Shown one piece after another: positions 1 through 12,661 of a stretch of DNA of 64,000 bases. Made by a program: the position numbers and the translations under genes. The notes beneath the pieces were generated by a model, which worked only from the letters and a program-made list of their open reading frames with translations, was not told the origin of the DNA and did no database searches. The first letter of the stretch is position 1; each line of letters starts with the position of its first letter. This DNA comes from Acanthacorydalis orientalis (Eukaryota; Arthropoda; Insecta; Megaloptera; Corydalidae), in contig CM068317.1 in NCBI GenBank assembly GCA_034766995.1, forward strand, positions 18,020,154 through 18,084,153. Direction: 5' to 3'.

Positions 1-650
1 GATAAAAATTTTAATTCTTTTGTATTGTAAGACGACTCTTCAGTGTTGAAATAGGTGGTTCTCATTGTACTTTTTGTGTTCATTTGCCCATCTCTTTTAT
101 TAGGACAACGAATTACTTCACTCGTCATTTTGAGATGTCAAATGTTAGTATGTCTGATGTTGGGAATCTGAGTGGTTTTGCAGTTAAGGTTATGTTGTAC
201 ACAAATTATTTATTTTGCATTAAATATTTACACTTACTTTTTACGCGACTTTTCTTACTGACTTATTTGCACATACACTTTAATTAGATAACTTCATGCT
301 ATAAAAATCTTTGAATTTGTGGTTTACTAGACACTTTACTTTATTTACAACAATCACTTTCAAACTGCGTCTTGACAGCTCATGTTCGCGATACCAACCT
401 ACATATAACAGTATCAAAAAACGCAATTAAATATTAAACGACTTGATAAAAACACTAATGTGGTGTTTAAAATGTTAATTCATTTATGCCATTAAAACAA
501 CATACTCTGCCTATCACTATTTTGATGTATAATCTCTGCAAAGTAGTATTGTGTAGAATATTTTTTTATCAAACGATGATTTACGAAGGTAAGTTTGGTT
601 ATACATGGTTTTATACCAAAACATTAAATAACAAAATATATATTTTTTTA

Positions 651-1025
651 ACTAGGAGGTTTTGCCCCCGCTCGTGCCCCCTTATAAATAATAGAAATTA
701 ACAAATAATGCACAAAAATAACACCCCTAAAATGTGAATCATAATTTTTAACTGTAAAAGTTTAAAATTAAAACAAAATATAATGTTAAAATGTGTAACT
801 TTTTTTTATTCTAAAGCTTCAATAAATACAATATTTTGAATAAATTTCTTATTTGTTTTACATTGAAATAGTATATCCTTTTTCGATGTACATCGTGAGA
901 TTGTTACATACAGTTGACCATGTGTAACTAATCAGAACATCACGTAGATGATATGTACCAATCAGAGAACGAATAAAAGTCACGCACGGCGGCTGAAGGA
1001 CAATTTTTTAGTTTTATAGAGAGGA
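651..1025 (-). mobile_element. Helitron-like non-autonomous repeat, reversed
   Basis: Read on the minus strand, a run beginning about 1025 (TCTCTATAAAACTAAAAAAT) resembles the TC-plus-AT-rich start of Helitrons. The minus-strand end near 651-690 carries a GAGCGGGGGC core and finishes CTCCTAG followed by T, which fits a CTRR terminus inserted before T. The interior holds a 24-base block (957-980) that is an exact reverse complement of 9953-9976, so this is a dispersed family. No protein is encoded. The GC-rich terminus resembles those at 16.4 and 29.2-29.6 kb. The 5' flanking base is not the expected A, so the 5' border is uncertain. Confidence 0.45.
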
Positions 1026-2369
1026 AGTAATGTGTTTCATTATCTAATAAGTTAAATATAAATTAGTATTATGTTTTTAATATTTTGAAAACTTTTCTAC
1101 ATAAATAGTCTTTTATATATTTATATCTATAGATTTTTTAAATGTCATTTTTTAAAAAATCTGTTTTATTTTGCAATACTCCATATTCAATCTTATTTTC
1201 CTTTTACTGACGACGTGATGCATTGGGTGTTTGAATTATTTTTACCATTATCACTTATAACTCACGGTTCCATCCATTTCAATGGTATACACTAGGATAA
1301 GATATAAGAATATTAAGAAAATATTACAATTTTTTAGTACAATTCCATATCAGAAATGAACAATTTTCTGGCGAACAACAGATAAACTAAGAAATAATTG
1401 TAAAAATAAGTATAAATAATAATATGTTTTTAACAAAAAATATTTTTATGAATAAACAACTAGTTCTTTCTTATGAATACATACAAAGAATGATACACTG
1501 AAATATGTATATGAAACTAAAAGAACGTACAACATCGACTTTCACTACTTCTATCATCTACTGAAACTAGAAGCGATGCGCAATCCGTGTCTGCAAACTA
1601 CAGATTTATACCTTTGATCTTTGACGTTGTGGACCTCTAGTGCGTCTACGTCTTCGACCAAGAGTTTGAACACCGCAGAGATAATTAAGTAATGAAGAAC
1701 AACAACTTGTTTCCAACAATAGATGTTCCATAATATATTAAATATTAACAATGATATATAATACTTTTTTTCTAAATAAATGATTCGCAAAATGTCTGAG
1801 TATTTAATATTTAAAAAGGGATATATATAAAATTTTATTAAAATACAACTATTTTTGCTATGTAACAATGAATAAATCCTTCTATTTATTAACTATATTT
1901 AAAACTATTCATCGGTTAACAACTAGTTAAAATGTCTAACTATGAGGTAGAACAGCATTAAATAGTACTAAGGAAAAGAACTTTTTCTTTTAATTTTATA
2001 TTTTATTGTTAATAAAAACAACAAAAACAATTATATAATAATTACATTACTACAATAACAAATAATATAAATTATATTGTATTAAAACACTTTGGGAAAA
2101 TTTTTAAATGTAAAACCACACATTATTTTTAAAAAATGGAGAGAATTTTAAATCATAAATAATTCAATATTAATGTTAAATACCTTATTCGACTAATTGA
2201 TTTCAAATTGTTTGTTTAAAAAGTTCTTTCAAATGTTTCATAATATTAATACACTCTGAACTATTTTAATAATTTTAAAATTAACATTCTATTAGTAAGA
2301 AGAGTATATAAATATATTAAAAACGATGACAAATAGAAAAATGTTTATGTATGTATAATCTTATATGAG
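1026..2369. other. AT-rich spacer with one GC-richer patch
   Basis: No gene recognised. A locally GC-richer patch lies at about 1555-1685. On the minus strand it is open for about 40 codons (ending GLRIASSFSR), but the rest of that frame is AT-rich noise and no splice sites frame it convincingly. It could be a small exon or an old repeat relic. Confidence 0.4.
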
Positions 2370-2382
2370 CACACACACACAC

Positions 2383-2451
<69 letters not shown>

Positions 2452-2469
2452 ATAGATATATGTATGTAA
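2370..2469. repeat. (AC)n-(TA)n-(TG)n compound microsatellite
   Basis: An AC run, then TA from about 2386 to 2425, then TG to about 2450. The AC and TG runs are complementary, so the block can fold on itself. Apparent open frames here encode only repeated Tyr-Ile or Thr-His and are artefacts. Confidence 0.95.
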
Positions 2470-3330
2470 CCATTTGTGTATTCGAAACTTATATGTTATT
2501 ACTAAATATATTATTAAATAAAAAAAATGATGATACAAACAAGTCGAGTTTAAATGTTAAAATAATTTCATTTCATTAAACTTATTTTATTTAAATACTT
2601 ATAATGAAATGAAAGAAAATAAAAATCAATGAATTTAAATGTTAATGATTTAGTATTCTTGGATAAATTTGAGTTTACTTTTAAAAATTGAAATTATACT
2701 AGCACTTTTATAATTGACTCGGTAAAATGTTTAAATTGTTCATAAATGTTCAATATAACTGTTAAAATGCTGTGATTAAATTATTTATCAAGTGTATAAA
2801 AAATAATATTAAATAAAAATTCAATCTTAAATTATTTTAAATTTTTGTATCAGATTTTCATAAATAAAATTCACCGAATATGAATTGGCACAACCGTCTG
2901 TTTATTAATAGTGGAGTGTAGTTAGTTGTCGAATGAAGCACTGAATTTGTTTGAAATTGAAAACACTATTTGAAAAAATTACACCGCCAACGCTACCAAT
3001 ATATGAATATACTATAATAAATATACTATAGTTCGAGTTCGATACTCTAGCTCACACGCCGTTGGTACAGGTCAAATAACGAATGAGGAAGATGAGAGCA
3101 TCAATGACCTCCGTGTCAACAAATTTTTGGTGTTTGTGACAGAAAGCATGCGCAGTTTCAACAATTGAATTTATCAGTAAACAATTTTTCAAATTCTCTT
3201 GTTTTTCTTTCTTCCAGGGTTTTCACCTACTTTTAATGCAGGAATAAGAATTAAATTCCACAATTAAGGTATTTATTACGAAACGCAACTTACTACTTAC
3301 AATGAAAAAAATTGATAAACAAATTGTGTA
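2470..3330. other. AT-rich spacer
   Basis: No gene or transposon end recognised. A slightly GC-richer interval at 3030-3130 (TACAGGTCAAATAACGAATG) has no convincing coding frame. Confidence 0.4.
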
Positions 3331-3351
3331 CGTATGTATGTATGTATGTAT

Positions 3352-3442
<91 letters not shown>
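3331..3442. repeat. (GTAT)n-(TA)n microsatellite
   Basis: Tetranucleotide GTAT repeats about 3331-3356 pass into about 40 TA units. The same GTAT-to-TA transition recurs at 14.38 and 16.0 kb, suggesting TA arrays grow from GTAT seeds. Confidence 0.95.
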
Positions 3443-3445
<3 letters not shown>

Positions 3446-3576
3446 TGTTCTTAATTAATATACTTTTTGTGTTAATTTTACGTTTATTTTTTCTGATATT
3501 TCTTCTTTAAAACGGTTATTTTTTTTATAAAAAACACAACACAAATGACTTAAGAACATACAAATTTCTAGTTGAA

Positions 3577-3579
<3 letters not shown>

Positions 3580-3609
<30 letters not shown>
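3580..3609. repeat. (TA)n microsatellite
   Basis: About 15 uninterrupted AT units. Confidence 0.9.
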
Positions 3610-3615
<6 letters not shown>

Positions 3616-4411
3616 GATAATTGAACATGTATACACGTTTCATAAATCAACGTTCAATCAATAAATCAATAAAACAAGTAATGAGTTGTTTTTTTAAAAA
3701 TCTGATACACACACAATAAGAAAGTGTTTTTTTAAAGATACCGTAAAAAATTAAGTCAATTTTTTTATATTTTTATAACTACTGTACTTTTTTCCAAAAC
3801 GTATTTTTTACATTTTGCTTGTGACCCATTTGTACATATTACTATTCTCATATAACTCTCATAAACTGATTCATCAACTGGATCATATAACTGATTCATT
3901 ATTGAATCATATATTTAATTAATACTTTTTAATATACTTGATTGAAGTTTATGCAATGATATAAGTGCTTCTTAGTTACTTATTAGTAATGTATGATTGT
4001 CTTATTCTGACACTATAATTTCGAGAAGGCATTTGGCCACATTCTTTTTTTTAACATATATTTTTGAACTAAATTAGCACAATAAAAATAAATTACATAT
4101 TTGATAATAAATAAATTCTACAAATTTTTAGTTTGTATGTTGAATATGGAAAAGTCTCAACTCAATATTTCTTAACACACCCCACAATTCATTCAAATCT
4201 CAACTCGATGAAGAATTAAACACATATATGACAACTTTTTTCACATTAATTAAATTTTGTTAGTAAAATGATTGGCTAGAAAATTTTAATGAAAAATTTA
4301 ACATTATCAATGTTTATTATTTTCTCGTAATTTTAATATTATAGAATGCTAATTATATTTTTTAGAGAATTAAGCGTTCTAGTGGTTTTTGTATATATAT
4401 ATAATATGAAG

Positions 4412-4908
4412 TAGGGTATATCTCGGAGTATAAGGCGACCTATGTATGAGACGAGATCGAAATTTTAAGATAAAATTTATACAATTATCATATCGGTCGT
4501 ATAAGACGATTACAAATTAAACACCTCTTTCACATATTATAAAATAATTTTATGTCCAAAATCAAAATTAGGGGAATGACAATTTTTGATTTAAAATTTT
4601 AAAAACATACTTGTTTTGACATACTGTGTATTAAAACATCGTGCATGGTTTATATCCAGAAAGCTATGGCTATGTTTTTAACTCTTTTAAAAAAATATTT
4701 AAAATAAATTATTCAATAAATTTATGTTATATACCAAATTTTAAGTTCCCTTTTTTAAAATAAAGAATTTAATTTCTATATAATCGCAATAAATTCTTCG
4801 TGTTATTTTAAAGGTTCTGTTTTTGTAATGGGCGTGTAAGAACATATCATATTTTTTGAAGAATTTTTTTGTTTTAAGGGTCGCCTTATAAGTCAAAATA
4901 TACGGTAT
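4412..4908. mobile_element. Short DNA transposon (MITE-like) with imperfect terminal inverted repeats
   Basis: The left end reads TAGGGTATATCTCGG and runs into TATAAGGCGACC (to 4440). The right end is its inverse: reverse-complemented it reads TACCGTATATTTTG and then the same TATAAGGCGACC (4880-4908). I count 22 of 29 matching positions with a perfect 12-base core. A related internal motif (CGTATAAGACGAT) lies near 4499. The 497-bp interior has no transposase-like frame, so it would depend on an autonomous relative. I cannot assign the superfamily. Confidence 0.55.
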
Positions 4909-5324
4909 GTTAATTGTTGACACTAAGCATTCTTTTCATGACATTTAAATAACTTTATATATACTCTTGCATATACTTGATCGTTAAAATAAATTGTCTT
5001 AGTAGTATTAGTCTCTTCTATTAAAATATTATTATCATTTTAACATAGGTCAAACTTTTTTCCAAAAAAAGTACATTTTGATAATTGATTGCAAATAAGA
5101 TTAAAATTGGTATATTAATGTGCTTTGGTTGTATATGGCAATAAAATGTCAATGTCTTATTACTTCTGTTAGAAATATTGTATTATCATTATACAATACT
5201 TTTGAAATTTCTCAATAATCATTTTTAACAATCGACAATATTAAAAAACTATATATTTTATAAATTCTTTAGAAAATTTGACTATGAATAACAGCACATA
5301 TACATGCAAACACATACAAGTATT

Positions 5325-5326
<2 letters not shown>

Positions 5327-5378
<52 letters not shown>
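5327..5378. repeat. (TA)n microsatellite
   Basis: About 25 TA units, uninterrupted. Confidence 0.95.
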
Positions 5379-5379
<1 letters not shown>

Positions 5380-5775
5380 CTAACGATTATTGACGACGTT
5401 ACATAAAATAATAGATATTACTGTACTAATGATTTCATATTTTTTAGTTTACAATTTTTTATAGATATATAGTACATAAAATAGAACGTGTAAGTTGTAG
5501 TTATTTAAAATTCTTTTTTAATTGAGGTATTCTCAAATATTTTTCTACTTTTGTTAAGTCTCAAATATATTATAGATTTTAAAATAAAATTCGTAAATAT
5601 TTTTAAAAGTACAATATTCAATAAATTCAATAAGCTGAATAACACTATGTTCGAAGTTGTAACTTAAATTGTAATTTCAACACCTAAGTGATGTCATAAA
5701 CATATTTAATGAAGAATAACTATGTCAAGGAACTATATTCGAAAATATATTGTTTATAATAATATATCAACGATG

Positions 5776-5779
<4 letters not shown>

Positions 5780-5849
<70 letters not shown>
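5780..5849. repeat. (TA)n microsatellite
   Basis: About 35 TA units. Overlapping open frames contain only Tyr-Ile repeats. Confidence 0.95.
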
Positions 5850-5851
<2 letters not shown>

Positions 5852-6040
5852 TTGGGTCTCTTTTTATGTGGTGGGAAAAAAGACGAAATCATGGAATCGT
5901 GTAAAAAAGTCGTACAAAAAACATGTCAAGGTGAATATAATATGTTAAAAAATCGTGTAACTGTGAATAATTCGTGTTAAGAAAACTAACTATGAATATT
6001 GTGAATCATATAAGAAAATACTGCATAAAAAAGACACAAG

Positions 6041-6092
6041 TGTGTGTGTATATGTATATATATATATATATAAATATATTTATATATATCAT

Positions 6093-6124
<32 letters not shown>

Positions 6125-6125
6125 C
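6041..6125. repeat. (TG)n-(TA)n interrupted microsatellite
   Basis: A short TG run, then TA units interrupted by AAATATATTT-type breaks. Confidence 0.9.
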
Positions 6126-6540
6126 AGATAACATTTTGTTTCATGTATTAAATACTATTTAAGTAATAGTAATTTAACGATTATTCAGCAAATTATGTTC
6201 TATCTGTTATATTTATATATTTTAATCACAAATTGTGATTTATATCTATTTGTTAGACATACAAAATTTCAAAATTATTTTGAAAGTAATTTTTAATGCG
6301 AAAAATGTGTTGAACATTTTAAACGATTATTAACCACAGGCTTCTTATGTATAAATCAAAATAATATTATTTATTCGCGTACAGAAAAATATCTCTTCTA
6401 AAGGTAAATGTGTAATTGAAAAAATCATGTTAAAAACTAAGCCAATAAATAAAAAATAACATTTTATATATACATACTTCATATGTAAATAATTTAAATA
6501 TTGCAATTAAAATTGTATATCAAAATAATAATAATATAAG

Positions 6541-6541
<1 letters not shown>

Positions 6542-6586
<45 letters not shown>
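6542..6586. repeat. (TA)n microsatellite
   Basis: About 22 AT units, flanked by short inverted bases (AAGTTATA on the left, TATAACTT on the right), so the whole block is palindromic. Confidence 0.9.
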
Positions 6587-6790
6587 CTTTTAATATATTT
6601 TTCCTAAAATTGAAGAAAAAATAGGCGGCTTTTTAAAAATTATTATTATTATTTAATTATATTCTAAAAGTATTTTTAATTTACATAATATAATGAAATC
6701 TTAAAAAATACCTTTTATCCCTTATACACGAAATATAACAAGTATACATAATTCTAAAAAATCCTAAAAAGGTTTATTTATATTAGGTTC

Positions 6791-6796
6791 ATATAT

Positions 6797-6868
<72 letters not shown>
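6791..6868. repeat. (TA)n-(TG)n microsatellite
   Basis: TA array beginning with ATATATACATACATAT and ending in six TG units. Confidence 0.95.
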
Positions 6869-7399
6869 AAATATGCACATGCAAACTTTATACGCGTGCG
6901 TACAATTATTAGGTCATAAAAGTTGACATAATAGTAAGTCAGTTACTTTGAAAATTGAAACTTTGTAATCTTATTGAATTTGTTTAAACTCTTTCTATTA
7001 AATTATATAATTTATTTATTTGTTTTATTGTAAATAAATATTTGACATGGTATATGTATATATACATGCTTTTAATGAAGAAAAACTACTACCAGTATAC
7101 TGTAACGAAATATTAAGCATTAAAATCTGATCGTACAACTATAAACTTCCGAATATGAAAAGTTTTGTACGTATATTATTAAGAAATTTCACACTGTAAT
7201 TTGAAAGTATTATTGTATTCAAACGTGAAAACTTACTGTATATATTTAAAAAGATTTAAAATTTTTACTTACATTATTGAAATCATTTCTGGAATCTTCA
7301 TAATAATAGAACTGTGCAGTTACAAACAAAATAAAATCCCGAATGAGCGGACCCCAACTAACTAAATATCACATGCGAAAAACTGTTTACAAACAAAGT

Positions 7400-7965
7400 T
7401 TTAGTTGAAACACGCGCGTGATAAATAAACGCCTTCGTTTAGTTACTAGCTTATAAGTTCGTTCGTCAGTCAGGCAGTCACTGCGTCAAAGCTTTCATGT
7501 ACATTCCAGCTCAGTCTCTAACCCTAGAATGAACCTTTTGCGGCATATCTAGGGGAGAATTACCCCGCAAAAACGCGCTCAACCCCAAACGTTGAACAGA
7601 ACGTGCGGAAAACGACCTTACGCCGCAAAGCTAAACGCAACAAACAACTAAAGTGCTGTGCGCATGCGTGCGCTTTCAATTGTTACAAAGTGCGTGGGTG
7701 GTGCTTGCTACGACGTTGACGAATCATTGAGTTGGATCGGTGGCGCCAAACTGGCGACGCCGATTTAAATCGGTCGGGCACTGAAAAACCAACGTTACGT
7801 AGTGTGTACATAAGGCGGCAACAATTGATCGAAACGATTTGTTATGTGTGCTGCTTCGGTACCCATTTCGACGCTTGTTTTCTAGGGTTGTTTACGCGAT
7901 TCTATGATTTATCGATGTCGCAATGTCGTAAAGTTTCTTACTCGATTGCCGTCATCAGTAGCGTA
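7400..7965 (+). promoter_or_regulatory. CpG-rich island; candidate promoter and non-coding first exon
   Basis: This is the most distinctive non-repetitive interval in the window. By hand count it holds roughly 49 CpG dinucleotides between 7381 and 7970, while the surrounding kilobases are very AT-rich. A TCAGTC at 7466-7471 matches the arthropod initiator consensus (TCAGT). The right edge reads AGC then GTAAGAAT, a strong splice-donor-like site with GT at 7963-7964. An open stretch at 7732-7974 lacks an ATG at its start, so a 5'-untranslated exon is more plausible than a coding one. I infer transcription rightward into the repeat-rich remainder, which would then be intron. The island has no recognisable transposon motifs. 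It could instead be an old insertion of higher GC. Confidence 0.4.
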
Positions 7966-7979
7966 AGAATATAATATCT

Positions 7980-9912
7980 ATGTGGTGACACTTAAACCCT
8001 CTTTTAACATTCTTTTATACAGATTTCAAAACCGAAGTAAAATATTTCAAGTAAAACACTGTAAGACGACAAAAGAAATGTTAATTAATTTATCTGAATG
8101 AGCACAGTAAATAATCGATTTAGTTTTATTTCACTGTAAAATCAGAACTAAAAAAATCCATATAGAGTGTCGCCTTGAAAATATGAACTTTCAAATACAT
8201 GAAAGGAAATTAGAAAAGTAAAATAAGTTGAATAAAATAACACAAACTAACACAATATAAAAACCTTCCAAAAGATTAATTTTCCTCATTTTTTAAAAAA
8301 ATATTACGTTAATCATTATATTTGACGCATAATATTCCTAATATTCATTTAGAGTTTTTAGACACTTTTCGGGGAATTAGAAAGCAAAATCAAAAGAAAT
8401 TTTATTGGTCTGACTTCTTATACAACTGTGGATTTTCAGCCAGTATTAAGAGGAATGCAGGTTTAAGAAGCTGAGTATTGGGTAAGCTTAAGAGTTTGGA
8501 AGTTCGGAAAAAACTTTCAAAAAATGAAAGAAGGGGAAGAATTACAAAATACCAACTACCACTTATATGTTTAGGTGGAGTTTCGTGTGCAGAATAAAGT
8601 TAGTCTAGTCTATAGATTGAGAGGTGCTCAATCTCGTTGAGAGTTACATTATAATAACAGACTTTTATTATTTTATTTTTTCCATAGGCTGTTTTTAACT
8701 TTTTTGGGATTATAAGGCATGTGTAAATGTAATATGTGCACATATCAAAAATATAATTTCCTACTTTTATCGAAAAATGTAATATGAAAACATCCTTAGT
8801 GCCATCTATTATTTTTTTCCGACACTAAAGAACCGAATGTTAAAAATGCATGACAAAAACGGTGTCGTTTTCAACTATTATCTAAATTGAACTAGCCTTC
8901 GCTACCTCTCGCATCTTTTACTACTATTCATAATATTGAGTCGGTAGAAAAAGGTACATGCGTGAGTATAGATTGTTACATCTCTTATAGATTTGGTTCT
9001 AATTATCAATTTTAAAGTTTTAATCGGATTTATCAAATTTTATTCGCCAACTATACTTGATTTATGAAAATACTAACACTAATTACATGTACTAAAAAAG
9101 ATTATGAAATAGAGGAGTATTTCATTATCAAGAGAATATTCATTGAATGACACTCAGCAATTACGAAGTTTCTAACTAATAAAAATGATTTTTTATTTTA
9201 GAAAAAATAATATTTTATTCTAAGAAAGAAAGGGTGGTGAAACAAATAAATTTTAATTCGGTTGGTGAATATCTAAAGGAAAAAAATATATTCTAATAAG
9301 CATGACTACAAAGAATTCAATACAAAAGTATTATAGAATGAAATTATAAGCCTTGCAAAAAATATGATTTCGTAAAGTTGAATATTGTAGAACTTTTTTT
9401 ATTTATATGAAAAACTACTCAACAAGTATCAAGTAAAGTTAAACCATAATTATAAGTTTTGTCATTGTAATTAAAATTTATATTCATAAATGAATTTTGA
9501 TTTTTCATAAACCAGATATAGTTTTCTGATCAAAATGTTCAATAAGTAATTATTAATGATTTTAATTATTTATTACATTTATATATATAATATTTTAAAG
9601 TACAGAAACATATCTTTTTCTATGTATAAGATGAGATATTTACTCTTAACGATTTGAATATAATGACACCCCCCCTCCCCCGAAATGCGTAAAATTAATA
9701 ATCAAAATAATCAAATATTTATTTTTGAGTGTTTTGATTAGAAACATTTTATGTTCAGTGTATGGGAAATGAACATTTATTTGTAAGATATATTTTTATC
9801 AGTTGAATAAGAGTAAACAGAAGATAACGGTATGATGGATGCATCAAGAAAGGAAGATATGAAAATTAAAGAATTAAAATAAGAACCACTTAAGAAAATT
9901 CGCAAAGCACCC
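7980..9912. other. Spacer without recognised genes
   Basis: Unique-looking AT-rich sequence. The part 8360-8640 is slightly more balanced in composition but has no long frame or family motif. A C-rich run (CCCCCCTCCCCC) near 9668 is just upstream of the next region. No TA array occurs here, unlike most of the window. Confidence 0.4.
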
Positions 9913-9913
9913 T

Positions 9914-10165
9914 TCTATATTATAAAAATGAAATAGTGATGTCATTCCCGTAACTTTTATTCGTTCTCTGATTGGTTGACATCAGTCACATGATCTGTGT
10001 TATGACTAGTTACTATTAATCGCGTGATAGAATAATCTATATTCTAATTAAAAAACCTTTCCAATAAAAAATCATGATTTACATTTCATGCTCTCTTCCT
10101 CCAAGGTTGGCGATCGCAACGAGAAGGATCCAGAGTCTTTATAAATATTAGAGTTTTTTATATAA
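9914..10165 (+). mobile_element. Helitron-like repeat, 5' portion
   Basis: It begins TCTATATTATAAAAATGAAA, a typical Helitron 5' end. The block at 9953-9976 is an exact reverse complement of 957-980, and similarity continues weakly for about 40 bases further (both copies reach an AGTTAC motif). I cannot place the 3' end; a TATTAG near 10145-10151 is one candidate. No coding content. Confidence 0.4.
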
Positions 10166-10169
10166 ATAT

Positions 10170-11170
10170 GATTCTAGGTATCGAGAATTAAACGCGAAGG
10201 ACATCTTTCATACTACAATGCAATTTTATCAGAAAATTGCGACAATTATGATTAATAATCTTACATTATTCAAAACAAAATATACTAATTGCCTCAACTT
10301 TTAGTTCATTTTTTTGAATAAAGTTTTATTCATTCCTTTAATATTATTTATAATAAAATATTGGTTCTGTTTTAAATGGATTCATTATTTCATTTCATGG
10401 ATTATTGGGTGTCCGTGATATATTTTTTGCATTATAATTTTACGTAATTTAAGAAATAACTGGTAACATTAGTTGCAGACTACAGTATCATGAATAAAGT
10501 TCGCTATCACCTTAAATAGACTTTGTTACATTTTCCATAAAATTGTAAAGGACACGCCTATTACGATTTTTTCTAATTGAGAACAATAGTAGCGAATGAG
10601 TTTTAATGTAAATATCTGAGGAAACTAAAAAAGACATCAAAAGAAATAAGCTATTGTGGGAGTATCAGGTATTCCAGTTAGACGTTCCGTTACATAACAT
10701 CTTGCATTAGTTGCTAAAATCGATATAAATAAAAAAAATAAAACATTTTTATTTTACAAAATTTTTGATCAATATATTTTTTTTCAGAAATATAATTAGT
10801 TTTAGATATACAAGAGACAATGACTTATGAGTAAAACATGGTATATAATTTTAACTAATGTACCTACTTCTTGAATATGAATAGATGATTAATAAATTGT
10901 ATTTATTTATTTTTGGAAAAAGAAACCTACTACTTTTACATTTCTATTTCAAATTCAACGTACAACAGCATTTTAATTTTTAAAATCGAAGCATTATAAA
11001 TTGTAAAACGAGAGGGTTTAAATAAAATCGTAGAAGTGACATATAGACGGTGAAGGGGAGACTTAAAAGTATTTTTTCTTGAAGTGGTATTTTTGATTAG
11101 CGGTCTGTAAAATTTGCTCATAAAAAGTGTCTTAGTTTTTAGCTTTAACAACAATCTAAATAAGACGTGT
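10170..11170. other. AT-rich spacer
   Basis: No gene recognised. A slightly GC-richer piece at 11020-11080 immediately precedes the mariner relic and may be its 5' untranslated part, but I could not find a terminal inverted repeat there. Confidence 0.35.
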
Positions 11171-12240
11171 TTGGCTATTTTTGAGAAATGGATAAATTGG
11201 CACATTGTGTGGTTATTGAATTTTTAGTTTTAAATGGTATGAATGCCACACAAATTTTTGAAAATATGCGTAATGTGTACAGTGATTCCTCCCCAGGGTA
11301 TGCCACAGTGGCAAAATGGGCTGCTGAATTTAGAACAGGCAGAACATCCATCGAAGATGACCCCTGCAGTCGCAGGCCATCAACGTCAGTTACCGCAGAA
11401 AATGTTGATAAACTGCACGATATGGTGTTGAGTGACCAACGAGTGAAGGTACACGAAATAGCAGAGGCTTTGGGCATATCGACTGGCAACGTATATTCCA
11501 TTTTAACTGAAAATGTGTGCATGTCAAAAATGTCGGTGAGATGGGTAACGCGAATGTTGAATATAGACCAAAAACGCACACGATACCAAATTTCAAAGGA
11601 TTGATTAACCATGATGCAGTGTAATAAAAATGATTTTTCTGTCGGTTTGTGACCACCAAGGAGAAATCGAAACAGTGGACTAAAAGAGGAGATAGGTCAC
11701 CAAAGAAGTTCAAAGCTGGTCCATTGGAAACCAAAGTCATTGGTTCAGTTTTTTGTAATCCGCAGCGAATTTTGATAATGGATTATTTATTTGAAAAGGG
11801 AAATACAATCAACAGCGCTTACTACGGTACTCTCTTTGACAAGTTATGAGACGCCACTGATGTAAAACGACCCAGAACACAACACAAAAAAATCCTGTTT
11901 TATCACAACAACACTCGTACTCATTCATCGATACAAACAGCTGCCAAGATCCATTCTCTTGGCTTCAAATTGATTCCTTATGCCCCATATTCACCAGACC
12001 TGACCCCTTCCGATTTCCATCTCTTTCCACAACTGAAATATAATAGCCGAAGTACACGCCTATTTTAAAGAAATTGAGAAATCGCATTTTGACCGGCATA
12101 ATGGCACTCGAGCAACGTTAGATGAAATGTTTTAAATATATCCACGAATAAAAACCTCCGAGGTCAAGTTAGACGATGCCACTTATTTAGATGCCAATCT
12201 GTTATTAAAATACTTGTCAAATAAATTATAGTTTTGTTCA
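11170..12240 (+). mobile_element. Decayed mariner element
   Basis: After the open N-terminal half the catalytic domain continues in broken frames. A deletion near 11650 removes the DETW region with the first catalytic Asp (sequence resumes at KEKSKQWTKRG). The second Asp is changed (HNNTRTH instead of HDNAxxH). The third survives in YSPDLTPSD near 11987-12013. I found no terminal inverted repeats on either side. Element limits are therefore approximate. Confidence 0.75.
11188..11604 (+). pseudogene. mariner transposase, N-terminal half open
   Basis: 138 codons from ATG at 11188 to TGA at 11602. It begins MDKLAHCVVIEFLVLNGM and continues through the paired helix-turn-helix DNA-binding region of mariner transposases: VAKWAAEFRTGRTS in the first helical domain, then VHEIAEALGIS in the second. 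VRWVTRML stands where intact copies have a WVPRLL-like linker. The frame stops before the catalytic domain, so only a DNA-binding fragment could be made. Such a fragment could in principle bind transposon ends without cutting, but no sign of selection is visible here. Confidence 0.8.
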
Positions 12241-12659
12241 AAGTGTAAAAAGGTGTTTTTCAACATTTAGATGCTCTTGGATTTTAAGTATTTTCAAACA
12301 GCTTAATAAATTTCCGCCAATTTTTCTTCTGATATGTTTGCTTTTTACAGATTTTACAAATATGATTCGAGTGCTAATAACCTTATCTGTCGAAACTCCC
12401 TAAAACCCCAAATAACTCAACTCACTACAAGTACAATACTGCGAAATCTTTATACGAGGAATAGTTGACATATTAGGCATAGTCCTTATTGAAATTTTAC
12501 TTCAAATTGATGTAAGCACTTTTTAATTGACGATGTTTACTACTTTAGTATTAAACAAATAAACCACACATTTAAAAAACCGTTATATTACTAAAAATAG
12601 TTTATGTCGAAGATTTATTTTTAGTGTTATGTAGAAGATTTTACGATAATTTCCGTACA
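12241..12659. other. AT-rich spacer
   Basis: Nothing recognised between the mariner relic and the next mariner copy. Confidence 0.4.
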
Positions 12660-12661
12660 TA

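Noticed and set aside
7732..7974. 80-codon frame in the CpG-rich island
   Set aside because: It begins at TTG, not ATG, so it is unlikely as a eukaryotic coding start. The island is better read as promoter or untranslated exon.
11175..11740. Minus-strand frames of 116-145 codons at the mariner relic
   Set aside because: They are antisense shadows of the plus-strand transposase, which has clear family motifs. The same applies to minus-strand frames under the intact mariner at 45.6-46.7 kb.
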